Assembly (NCBI GenBank): GCA_009914575.1
Contig: WNEB01000022.1
Coordinates: 1-13,510, forward strand
DNA length: 13,510 bases
DNA from: Burkholderia gladioli
GTDB lineage: Bacteria; Pseudomonadota; Gammaproteobacteria; Burkholderiales; Burkholderiaceae
Direction: 5' to 3'
The notes under the pieces are model-generated. The model was not told where the DNA came from, made no database searches, and saw only the letters and a list, made by a program, of their open reading frames with translations. This document shows, piece by piece, positions 1 through 6,327 of the stretch; position 1 is the first letter of the stretch, and each line of letters starts with the position of its first letter. The translations under genes and the position numbers were made by a program.

Positions 1-222
1 TTCGAGGTAGCAATCGTGCTGGAAGAAGTTCAGGTGTCGGTATCGCTTGACGACGGTGTCGTGTACGCGATGGCCGCCGGCGACCTCCGGGTGCGGGAAG
101 CGACTGCCAGCAACGAAATCGATGTTGACCGTCAGTTGCTTCGCGGTCGCGTCGAAATCGACGCCACTCACGAACCACGGATTGCTGATACCCAAAGCCG
201 TCTCGAACAACTTGCTATGCAT
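1..222 (-). CDS. ISL3-family transposase, N-terminal part (runs off the window)
   Basis: The minus-strand frame starting at 222 gives 74 residues beginning MHSKLFETALGI and ending at the window edge. The opening block, then VDFDA, VAGSRF, VHDT and RYRHLNFFQHDCYLE, are the conserved N-terminal region of ISL3-family DDE transposases, which cut and paste their own element. The C-terminal part with the catalytic acidic residues lies outside the window. An AAGGGGA ribosome binding site lies 4-10 bases upstream of the ATG, which fixes the start. In many family members this N-terminal region is a zinc finger with a CPxCG-like motif. Here that stretch reads HPEVAGGH, so the cysteine pair is absent; I recall a Burkholderia subgroup with this form, so it need not mean inactivity. 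The terminal inverted repeat is at 260-284, so the gene starts about 40 bp inside the element. Whether the rest of the gene is intact cannot be judged here. Confidence 0.9.
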   Translation of the reverse strand, partial: MHSKLFETALGISNPWFVSGVDFDATAKQLTVNIDFVAGSRFPHPEVAGGHRVHDTVVKRYRHLNFFQHDCYLE

Positions 223-259
223 GACTCCCCTTCGTTTGCGTGCAAATCGGGCACTTTAG

Positions 260-284
260 CACCCACTCGAAACTCAAAAGAGCC
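260..284. repeat. Terminal inverted repeat of the ISL3 element
   Basis: Read on the minus strand, the element begins GGCTCTTTTGA at 284 and continues to GAGTGGGTG at 260. It starts with GG, as ISL3-family ends do, and lies just upstream of the transposase. It matches the two ends of the 264-bp elements at 3155-3418 and 9464-9726 in about 21 and 22 of 25 positions. The flanking octamer that would be half of the target duplication is AGGTTTTT at 285-292; the other half is outside the window. Confidence 0.8.
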
Positions 285-303
285 AGGTTTTTGCGGGCCG
301 GAT

Positions 304-337
304 GAAAAACGGGCAAGCCGAAAGGCTTGCCCGTTTT
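304..337 (-). terminator. Rho-independent terminator of hfq2
   Basis: A perfect 14-bp stem (306-319 with 324-337) closes a four-base loop. On the minus-strand transcript the GC-rich core GGGCAAGCC/GGCTTGCCC is followed by GTTTTTC. The hairpin begins 4 bases after the hfq2 stop codon and 21 bases before the ISL3 element, so the element landed just beyond the end of the hfq2 transcript. Confidence 0.9.
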
Positions 338-341
338 GCGT

Positions 342-899
342 TTACTCGCTGCTGCCGCTTCCGCTGCCGCCGCCCGCGGGGCCCAGCGGGCGCCGGCGGC
401 GCGTGACGATGACCGTCGGGCTGCCGCTGCGCTCGGTCGGCGTGGATACGCCTTCGTGCGATTCGCGCGGATAGTCGCGGGGGGCGCTGTATTCGCGCGG
501 CGCGTTGTAATCGCGGGGTTCGCGCGGCGTGTAGCCATCGCGACCTTCGCGGCCTTCGCCGCGCGATTCGCGCTGGCCGCCATGCGAGCCGTAGGGGCTG
601 TGGCCGCCGCCTTCGCGGGGCGACCGGCCGCCGCCGTGACCGCCGCCACCGGTGCGGGGGCCACGGCGACCGCCGCCGGGGCGCGAACCGCCCATGTCGA
701 GCTGGATCGTCGAGATCGCGCGCTTGTAAATGCCTTGCAAACCGACGGGCGTGCGCAGCATCACCAGGTACTGGTCGAACGACTCGATGCAACCCGTCAG
801 ACGAATGCCGTTGACGAGATAAATTTCTACGCGCTTGCGTTCCTTGCGCGCTGCGTTGATGAAGTCGTTTTGCGGATGGGATTCTGCAGGATTGGCCAT
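342..899 (-). CDS. hfq2: Second RNA chaperone Hfq (Hfq2-type, long C-terminal tail)
   Basis: 185 residues. Residues about 8-68 are a full Sm/Hfq fold: [20 protein letters not shown], then [13 protein letters not shown] (Sm1) and IYKRAIST (Sm2). Hfq forms a hexamer that binds small RNAs and A-rich mRNA and helps them pair. The classical Sm2 signature YKHA is YKRA here, so the family histidine is arginine. Residues 69-185 form a tail rich in Gly, Arg, Ser and Pro, with [10 protein letters not shown], a [20 protein letters not shown] repeat region and a basic TRRRRP stretch. E. coli Hfq is about 100 residues, so this is nearly twice as long. Burkholderia cenocepacia is known to have two Hfq proteins, and this has the features of its larger Hfq2. 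The ATG at 899 has only a weak ribosome binding site, but the Sm homology starts within ten residues of it. The gene is single, with its own terminator. Confidence 0.93.
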   Translation of the reverse strand: MANPAESHPQNDFINAARKERKRVEIYLVNGIRLTGCIESFDQYLVMLRTPVGLQGIYKRAISTIQLDMGGSRPGGGRRGPRTGGGGHGGGRSPREGGGHSPYGSHGGQRESRGEGREGRDGYTPREPRDYNAPREYSAPRDYPRESHEGVSTPTERSGSPTVIVTRRRRPLGPAGGGSGSGSSE

Positions 900-1243
900 T
901 GAGAAGCGGCTTGAGCCGGCGTCAGATGAGGGTTTTGCTTGGATGCACCGCGCTATCTGGCGAAGCGCTTGAGTGGGATTCTACCCTGTTCAATTTAGAT
1001 ACGTGCGGGCGCGTTTGTGTCTAACCGTTACCCACTATAGACCTTGCGCCCGTCGGGCGCGATTTGGCCGAACGGCCGAGGCGGCGCGCCTGGACAAGAT
1101 AAGGGCGGGTCGCGCGGTGGCGCGACGGATGCGCAAAACGGCGCGAAGGGCGGGGCAAGGCGGCTTCGGCATGGCGGGCGCGTCCAACTGTCGCGCCTTG
1201 CGGTCGGGCCGCCGGCGCGCAAGGGCCATGCCTCGGATGGCGC
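900..1243. other. Intergenic region upstream of hfq2
   Basis: 344 bp between hfq2 and the stop of the DUF1571 gene, both on the minus strand. The half near hfq2 (about 960-1045) is less GC-rich and should hold its promoter. Two -10-like hexamers read on the minus strand are TAGAAT (978-983) and TATAGT (1034-1039), but I see no convincing -35 for either. The distal half is very GC-rich and holds a 7-bp hairpin (1109-1115 with 1120-1126, loop GGTG) with no U-tract, at best a weak end for the DUF1571 transcript. I see no gene here. Confidence 0.5.
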
Positions 1244-2191
1244 TTAGTACTTGTAATCGGGATTCTGCGGGGCGAACGCGCTGTCGTCGAAGCTTTTCGG
1301 CGTGATTTTCTCGAAAACGATGCGCTCGAAGAGCGCCCCGTCGTTGTCGTAGGATTCGACGGTGCGGAAATAGGGATGGCGTAGGTCGAGGCCGAGCGTC
1401 TCCTTCTTTGCGTAGAACTGCGGCCGGTCGGTCGGCGTCTCGTAGGTCATCGCGACCACGCGCACGCCGTCGATCGTCTTCGCTTCCACGCGGGTGGGGC
1501 GGCTCACGCTGGCTGCCTCGTATTTTTTGTCCTCGCTCAGATACAGCCCGGTGATGTACTCGGTGCCGAGATCGCGGATCGTGTGATTCGACTGCGCGCG
1601 CGCCAGCGTGCCCGTCAGCGAGGTCCACAACGGAATCTTGCCGAACAGCCCGCCCAGGTGGCCGTACATCTCGTCCTTGCGCTTGCTCTCGTCGTAGATC
1701 GCCTCCTGGCCGGAATGCGCGCCGTCGGGCAGCCACTTCGCGTAGATCCGCAGCGGCTCGCGCGTCATCTTGACGATCATGTGATCGGGCTGGCTGGCCC
1801 ACGAACTGCCGATCCGCTCCTGGCGCGTCATCGTGAATTCGTACGACGGATAGCCGTTCGGGCCGGCTGCGATGTAGGCCGGCACCGTCATCGGGTCGAA
1901 CGCCGTGAACAGCGCGGTGAGCGTGGCGTCGTCGAGCTTGTCGAGCGTACCGTCGCGGGCCGCCGTTTTCAGCCATGCCGCCTGCTGCGCCACGGGCTGC
2001 TGGACGACCCGCGCCAGTTCGGGCGGCAGCGCAGCCGCGGTCGCGGCGGGGGCCGCATCCGACGCGGTTTGCGCGCCGACCGGAGCGGCAGGCACGGCCA
2101 ACGCGGCGGCAAGGGTGAGGGACAGGGCGCAGGGCAGTGCGGCGCGGCGGATGCGGCGCAGGGGCAAGGCCAGGGACGGGCTCGACAGCAT
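1244..2191 (-). CDS. DUF1571-family exported protein
   Basis: 315 residues from an ATG at 2191 with a good GAGGAGA site 5 bases upstream; an in-frame GTG-type extension further upstream overlaps the fadD remnant and is unlikely. Residues 1-40 look like a signal peptide: basic LRRIRR, a hydrophobic core, then PVGA before QTASD, so the protein is probably periplasmic or membrane-associated. The mature part has the conserved run typical of DUF1571: YEFTMTRQERIG, VKMTREPLRIYAKWLPDG, GQEAIYDE, HTIRDLGTEYITGLYL. The biochemical role of this family is not established, so I assign none. It lies 40 bp downstream of the fadD-like frame in the same direction and was probably co-transcribed with it. Because fadD has lost its 5' half and promoter, expression may now depend on something else, possibly the adjacent mobile element. 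Confidence 0.85.
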   Translation of the reverse strand: MLSSPSLALPLRRIRRAALPCALSLTLAAALAVPAAPVGAQTASDAAPAATAAALPPELARVVQQPVAQQAAWLKTAARDGTLDKLDDATLTALFTAFDPMTVPAYIAAGPNGYPSYEFTMTRQERIGSSWASQPDHMIVKMTREPLRIYAKWLPDGAHSGQEAIYDESKRKDEMYGHLGGLFGKIPLWTSLTGTLARAQSNHTIRDLGTEYITGLYLSEDKKYEAASVSRPTRVEAKTIDGVRVVAMTYETPTDRPQFYAKKETLGLDLRHPYFRTVESYDNDGALFERIVFEKITPKSFDDSAFAPQNPDYKY

Positions 2192-2214
2192 GCAAATCTC
2201 CTCTCGTGTCTCGT

Positions 2215-2223
2215 GGGGGGGGG
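2215..2223. repeat. Nine-base G homopolymer between fadD remnant and DUF1571 gene
   Basis: An uninterrupted run of nine G (nine C on the transcribed strand) lies 24-32 bases upstream of the DUF1571 start codon, outside its ribosome binding site. Runs of this length are prone to slippage. Here a length change would alter only the leader spacing, not a reading frame. Confidence 0.8.
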
Positions 2224-2231
2224 ATGCCGGA

Positions 2232-3154
2232 TCAGTGCGGCGCGGCCTGCTTGAGCTTTGCGAGCTCCTCGTCGCGCAGCGCGCGGCGCAGGATCTTGCC
2301 GACGTTGGTCTGCGGCAGAGCATCGCGGAACTCGATCGCCTTCGGCATCTTGTAGCCGGTCAGATTCTTGCGGCAGTGCGCGAGCACCTCGTCGACGGTC
2401 AGCGACGCATCGCGCCGCACCACGAACGCCTTGATCCGCTCGCCGTGCGAGGCATCGGGCACGCCGATCGCGGTCGCTTCGCTGATGCCCGGATGCATCA
2501 CCAGCACTTCCTCGATCTCGTTCGGATAGACGTTGAAGCCCGACACCAGAATCATGTCCTTCTTGCGGTCGATGAGCCGCACGAAGCCGCGTTCGTCCAT
2601 CACGCCGATGTCGCCGGTTGCGAGCCAGCCGTCGCCGTCGAGCACCTTGGCCGTTTCGTCAGGGCGCTGCCAGTAGCCGCGCATCACCTGCGGGCCGCGC
2701 ACGCACAGCTCGCCGGCCTCGCCGATGCCGGCCCAGGTGCCGTCCTCGAGACGCATGCGTACCAGCGTCGACGGCGCAGGAATGCCGATCGAGCCGCTGA
2801 AATCGTGCATGTCGTTGAGATCGACCGGGTTCATCGTCACGATCGGCGAGCATTCGGTCAGCCCGTAGCCTTCGACGATCGGGCAGCCCGTCACTTCCTT
2901 GAAGCGATCGGCCACGGCGCGCTGCATCGCCATGCCGCCGGCCATCGCGAGCTTGAGCTGCGAGAAATCGCGCGCACGGAATTCGGCGTTGTCGAGGAAG
3001 GCGTTGTACAGCGTGTTGATGCCGGTGATGCCGGCGAAGGTTTCCTTGCGCAGGATCTTCATCATCATGGTGGTGTCGCGCGGGTTCGCGATCAGGATGT
3101 TGCGCCCGCCGAGGCCCATGAATATCAGCGCGTTCACCGTCAGCGACTAGATGT
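2232..3154 (-). pseudogene. fadD: Long-chain acyl-CoA ligase (FadD-like), 5'-truncated
   Basis: The remaining frame encodes roughly the C-terminal 300 of about 560 residues of a fatty acid-CoA ligase, which activates fatty acids to acyl-CoA through an acyl-adenylate. Visible motifs are GGRNILIANPRDTT, EGYGLTECSP, GELCVRGPQVMRGYWQRP, the FACS signature DGWLATGDIG to FNVYPNEIEEVL, and NVGKILRR with the catalytic lysine near the end. The N-terminal half, including the YTGGTTG-type ATP-binding loop, is missing. Family sequences continue as HIFALTVN before the first NAL; here the DNA reads HI-stop-SLTVN, with an in-frame TAG at 3147-3149, and homology ends exactly at the mobile element at 3155. 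The 5' half is not found beyond the element. A GTG at 3137 could open a 301-residue frame, but without the N-terminal domain it could not make the adenylate. I am confident of the family and that it is inactive as a ligase. Confidence 0.88.
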
Positions 3155-3418
3155 GCCTCTCTTGAATTTCGAGTGGGCGGATTTTTCCGGGTCAAGGGTG
3201 GGCGAAGCCAGGCGCAGCGAACCCTTGATGCGGAGAAATCTACGACCACGCTTGAGGGCTCTGGCCAGGCAAAGCCTTGCGCCGCCTGGCCCCGAGCCCG
3301 TCCGGCGGCGAGGACTTCCCCGCCTTGGGGCGGGGCTAGGGGTGGGGAGATACCGTTTTGCGACGTAGGTTTTCGTACCCCGGCGGCCCTTTTCACCCAC
3401 TCAAATTTCAAGAGAGCC
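3155..3418. mobile_element. MITE copy A (ISL3-type ends, 264 bp)
   Basis: 264 bp bounded by imperfect inverted repeats: GCCTCTCTTGAATTTCGAG at the left, and on the other strand GGCTCTCTTGAAATTTGAG at the right, matching in 22 of 25 positions. The inside codes for nothing convincing, but has strong hairpins such as CCCCGCC/GGCGGGG and a GGCCAGGC/GCCTGGCC dyad. It is the reverse complement of copy B at 9464-9726, with about five substitutions and one 1-base indel. Its ends closely resemble the ISL3 end at 260-284. The flanks are CTAGATGT on the left and GGAAACGA on the right, so there is no target duplication. This fits the neighbouring fadD being cut at its left edge: the copy has been through a deletion or recombination since insertion. 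Confidence 0.88.
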
Positions 3419-3492
3419 GGAAACGATTTCGGCGTTTCTCGGCGCGGCGGCGCACTGAGCGAGCACGCCACCTTCCACGCCTCGACCGGCAG

Positions 3493-3575
3493 TTATCCAC
3501 AGAAAATGTTGGCAAGCTTGTGGATGACCTGCGTATGGCTCGCCCAACTCATTGAATGGCATCGGCTTTTTCTCG
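3493..3575 (+). repeat. 83-bp interspersed repeat, copy 1, with inverted DnaA-box-like pair
   Basis: Starts with the perfect DnaA-box sequence TTATCCACA (3493-3501), then a 17-base spacer containing TGTTGGCAAGCT, then the inverted partner TGTGGATGA (3519-3527). The tail continues to a CATTGA core and a CTTTTTCTCG end that align with the other three copies. This is the most divergent tail of the four. Confidence 0.75.
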
Positions 3576-3614
3576 CGCGACTCGGTTTCGGCAGGCGTCG
3601 CGCGGCAGGCCGGC

Positions 3615-3697
3615 TTGTCCACAGATTTTGTTGGCAAGCTTGTGGATATCCTTTCTGGCTTCTCGCCAATCCCTTGATTCGACAGGGATATTTTCCG
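3615..3697 (+). repeat. 83-bp interspersed repeat, copy 2, with inverted DnaA-box-like pair
   Basis: TTGTCCACA (3615-3623), a 17-base spacer with TGTTGGCAAGCT, and TGTGGATAT (3641-3649). The tail has CCAATCCCTTGATTCGACAG and ends ATATTTTCCG. Same length and orientation as copies 1 and 4. Confidence 0.82.
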
Positions 3698-3933
3698 AAA
3701 TACCGGGGTCGGGCAGCCGTTTTCGCGCCGTCCCGGCTACCGCCGACCTCGCCGGCGGCGGCGGAAAAGCGTTTCCAATCAACGGCGAACCGGCCCATTG
3801 GCTGCGCCTGCAACCGGTTGCCGGGCGGCTCGCCGCGCACGCCGGCCGCGCTCGTCACGCGCGCGCCATCGCCCCAATCGGTAGCCGCTCGCCCCGGAAC
3901 CGGCCCGATCCGCCGCGCCGCCGCCTTCGAAGG

Positions 3934-4013
3934 TTGTCCACAATTTTTGTTGGCAAGCTTGTGGATTACCTGCGCATCCGCAACGCAAGGCCTTGATCCG
4001 ACACGGTTTACCG
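3934..4013 (+). repeat. 83-bp interspersed repeat, copy 3 (80 bp), with inverted DnaA-box-like pair
   Basis: TTGTCCACA (3934-3942), a 17-base spacer with TGTTGGCAAGCT, and TGTGGATTA (3960-3968). The tail has GCAAGGCCTTGATCCGACAC. It is three bases shorter than the others near its end, where the T-run is reduced. Confidence 0.82.
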
Positions 4014-4154
4014 CGCGGCGTCGCGAATGCGGCAGGCATCGGCCCGGACAGCGCCGCTTGCGCACGCGCAAGCCTTCGCCGCGCCGGCAACGTCCGGCTG
4101 GCCGCGCGCGCCCATACTCGCCATTCCCTCTCATCACGTTCAGCGAGGCAAGGC

Positions 4155-5009
4155 ATGGCGATTTACCGCGGATTCGATCAAACCGAACTCGATCTTCAAT
4201 ACAACACGCGCTCGCGCGTGCCCGATCATCCGGCGAGCTTCGAGCGCTGGATCGCAACGAGCGCCGCGTTTCGCCGCGACCATGCCGTGCAGGAAGACGT
4301 GCGCTACGGCGACGCCGACAAACAGACCTTCGATTTCTTTCCCGCGCGCGATCGCGGGCGCCCCGTGCTGGTGTTCATTCACGGCGGCTACTGGCAGTCG
4401 CTCGACAAATCCGACTTCAGCGCGATTGCCGGGCCGTATCTGGCGGAGAACCTGAACGTCGCGGTCGTGAACTACCGGCTGGCGCCGGCGGTGCGGATGG
4501 GCGACATCGTGCACGACAACGCGCTCGCCGTCGCGCACCTGTACCGCCACGCCGATGCGCTCGGCCTCGATCGCGACGCGATCTTCGTGTCGGGCCATTC
4601 GGTCGGCGGCCACTTGACGGGCATGCTGGCCGGCCTCGACTGGGCTCGCCACGCAGTCCCCGCCGATATCGTGAAGGGCGCCTGCGCGATCAGCGGCCTC
4701 TACGATCTGGAGCCGATCCGGCTCTGCTATCTGAACGAAGCGGTGCGGCTCGACGAGCGCGAAGTGACCGAGTTCAGCCCGAAATATCGTCTGCCGGCCG
4801 CGCCGCTGCCGTTCATCCTGTCGGTGGGCGGCGACGAATCCGACGAATTCCACCGCCAGCAGGCCGAATATCAGACACTGCTGAACGCGCACGGCCTCGA
4901 CGTGCAGATCGTGCGCCAGCGCGACGGCCACCACTTCGACGCGGTGAGCCGCCTCGGCGAGGCGGGCAGCGCGCTGTCGCAAGCCGTCATCGCGATGATG
5001 CGCGGCTGA
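4155..5009 (+). CDS. Alpha/beta hydrolase, arylformamidase/carboxylesterase-like
   Basis: 284 residues from the ATG at 4155, preceded by a GAGGCAAGG ribosome binding site. It has the elements of an alpha/beta hydrolase of the esterase/kynurenine-formamidase-like type: the oxyanion-hole motif HGGYW at 76-80, the nucleophile elbow GHSVGG at 147-152 with Ser149, an acidic residue in GGDESDE (probably Asp227), and a histidine in GHHFD (259-260). The order is right and no key residue is missing. There is no signal peptide, so it should be cytosolic. The substrate cannot be told from sequence; N-formyl-aromatic amides or small esters are typical of relatives, and no kynurenine-pathway gene is nearby. 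It is convergent with the MFS transporter gene, 25 bp apart, and is not in its operon. The coding sequence looks intact. Confidence 0.9.
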   Translation: MAIYRGFDQTELDLQYNTRSRVPDHPASFERWIATSAAFRRDHAVQEDVRYGDADKQTFDFFPARDRGRPVLVFIHGGYWQSLDKSDFSAIAGPYLAENLNVAVVNYRLAPAVRMGDIVHDNALAVAHLYRHADALGLDRDAIFVSGHSVGGHLTGMLAGLDWARHAVPADIVKGACAISGLYDLEPIRLCYLNEAVRLDEREVTEFSPKYRLPAAPLPFILSVGGDESDEFHRQQAEYQTLLNAHGLDVQIVRQRDGHHFDAVSRLGEAGSALSQAVIAMMRG

Positions 5010-5034
5010 AGGCCGTCGGCGCGCGTGCCGCCGC

Positions 5035-6327
5035 TCAGGCGACCGCGGCCCGGTCGAGCCTCGGCTGCCGCATGCGGCTGACCGAGGCCAGCGCGGCCAG
5101 GCTGATCATCGCCGCGACCATCAGATAGAAGCTCGGCGCGCTGCGGTTCGCCGTGGCGCTGACGAGCCACGTGACTATGGCCGGCGTGAACCCGCCGAAC
5201 ACCGTCACGCCCACGTTGTAGCCCACCGACATGCCGGTCGAGCGCGTGGCGGTCGGGAAGATCTCCGACATCAGTGCCGGCAGCGCGCCGAAGTAGATCG
5301 ATTTCAGCAGCGCGAGCCATCCGACCAGCGCGAACAGCGCCGGCACCGACGCGTGCGACACCGCATACGAAAACGCCGGGTACGCACTCGATGCGAACAG
5401 CACCGCCACGACGGCCATCTGCTTCAGGCGACCGATGCGATCCGACAGATGCCCGGCGAACGGCGTGACGACGGTGAGGATCACGCCGCCCGCCATCGTC
5501 GCCGCGAAGCTGGCCGAGGCCGGCAGGTGCAGCTCGCGGATCGCGAACGTCGGCAGGTATTGCAGCAGGTAGTTGCCGGCCGTGGACACGGTCAACGCGC
5601 CGATCGAGATCAGCACCATCTTCTTCTGCGTCGCGAACACGTCGCGTACCGGCGTTTCCGTGCGCGCGCCCTCGGTGAACGCGGGCGCGTCCTCCAGGAA
5701 GCGGCGCAGGTACAGCCCGAGCGGGCCGATCAGCAACCCGAAGAAGAACGGCACGCGCCAGCCCCACTCGGCCAGATCGGCCGGCGACAGCAGCTTCGCG
5801 AGCCCGAAGCCTAACGACGCGGCCAGCAGCGTCGCGAGGCCCTGCGTCGCGAACTGCCAGCTCGCGAGAAAGCCGCGCCGGTGCGGCGCGTGCTCGATCA
5901 GCATCGCGGTGGACGCGCCGAATTCGCCGCCGGCCGAGAAGCCCTGGATCAGCCGCGCGGCGAACACGCCGAGCGGCGCGGCCAGCCCGATGCTCGCGTA
6001 GGTGGGAATCAGCGCGATGATGCCGGTGCCGATCATCATCAACATGACCGACATCATCAGCGCCGCCTTGCGGTCGCGCCGGTCGGCATAGGCGCCGAGC
6101 ACCACGCCGCCGAGCGGACGCACCAGATACGACGCGCCGAACGTCAGCAGCATCGAAGCCGTTTCGTTGGTCGCCGGGAAGAAGTGCTTGCCGATGTAGA
6201 TCGCGAAGAACGCGTAGATCGCGATGTCGAACCATTCGAGCGCGTTGCCGGCGGCGGTCGCGACGACGATCTGCGCGAGGCTCAACGGCTTGCGCGCGGG
6301 CGGCGTGGAAAGCGGAGTCGGATTCAT
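5035..6327 (-). CDS. MFS transporter, metabolite:H+ symporter (MHS) type
   Basis: 430 residues if read from the ATG at 6327. MHS-family signatures are clear: GNALEWFDIAIYAFF at 28-42, the loop motif RPLGGVVLGAYADRRDRK at 70-87, and RLIQGFSAGGEFG at 125-137. Hydrophobic segments fit about 12 membrane helices in the inner membrane. Relatives import citrate, tricarballylate, other carboxylates or betaine-type solutes with protons; the substrate here is unknown. The start at MNPTPL is the usual position for the family, with only a weak GAG upstream. Unusually, the frame is open without a stop into the M20 peptidase gene upstream, so a 910-residue peptidase-transporter fusion is formally encoded. 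The adjacent octamer repeat explains this as a frame change (see the repeat at 6379-6402). A bifunctional protein is less likely than independent or coupled initiation at 6327. Confidence 0.9.
   Translation of the reverse strand: MNPTPLSTPPARKPLSLAQIVVATAAGNALEWFDIAIYAFFAIYIGKHFFPATNETASMLLTFGASYLVRPLGGVVLGAYADRRDRKAALMMSVMLMMIGTGIIALIPTYASIGLAAPLGVFAARLIQGFSAGGEFGASTAMLIEHAPHRRGFLASWQFATQGLATLLAASLGFGLAKLLSPADLAEWGWRVPFFFGLLIGPLGLYLRRFLEDAPAFTEGARTETPVRDVFATQKKMVLISIGALTVSTAGNYLLQYLPTFAIRELHLPASASFAATMAGGVILTVVTPFAGHLSDRIGRLKQMAVVAVLFASSAYPAFSYAVSHASVPALFALVGWLALLKSIYFGALPALMSEIFPTATRSTGMSVGYNVGVTVFGGFTPAIVTWLVSATANRSAPSFYLMVAAMISLAALASVSRMRQPRLDRAAVA

Larger units (their letters stand above)
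3419..4154. other. Long non-coding region with interspersed repeats
   Basis: 736 bp between MITE copy A and the alpha/beta hydrolase gene. It contains three 83-bp-type repeats (3493-3575, 3615-3697, 3934-4013). The segments between them (3419-3492, 3698-3933, 4014-4144) are GC-rich; the open frames through them look like composition effects without family resemblance. I see no RNA gene. The hydrolase promoter is presumably in the last 140 bp but I cannot place it. Confidence 0.6.

Noticed and set aside
1109..1126. Intrinsic terminator for the DUF1571 gene
   Set aside because: The 7-bp hairpin has no U-tract on the minus strand and lies more than 100 bp past the stop; mentioned only as a possibility.
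1905..3368. Long plus-strand open frame opposite fadD and DUF1571
   Set aside because: It is antisense to recognisable proteins, rich in Arg, Ala and His, and arises from GC-rich codon bias.
3493..4013. CRISPR array
   Set aside because: There are only three clustered copies at unequal spacing (starts 122 and 319 bp apart), similarity extends over 83 bp, and no cas genes are present.
3493..4013. Replication origin
   Set aside because: DnaA-box-like pairs are present, but there is no dnaA, dnaN, rep or parAB gene and no clear AT-rich unwinding region; the repeat is also present 6 kb away.
3173..5128. Plus-strand open frame of about 650 codons across MITE A, the repeats and the hydrolase
   Set aside because: It runs through non-coding repeats and overlaps the hydrolase in another frame; the real start there is 4155.
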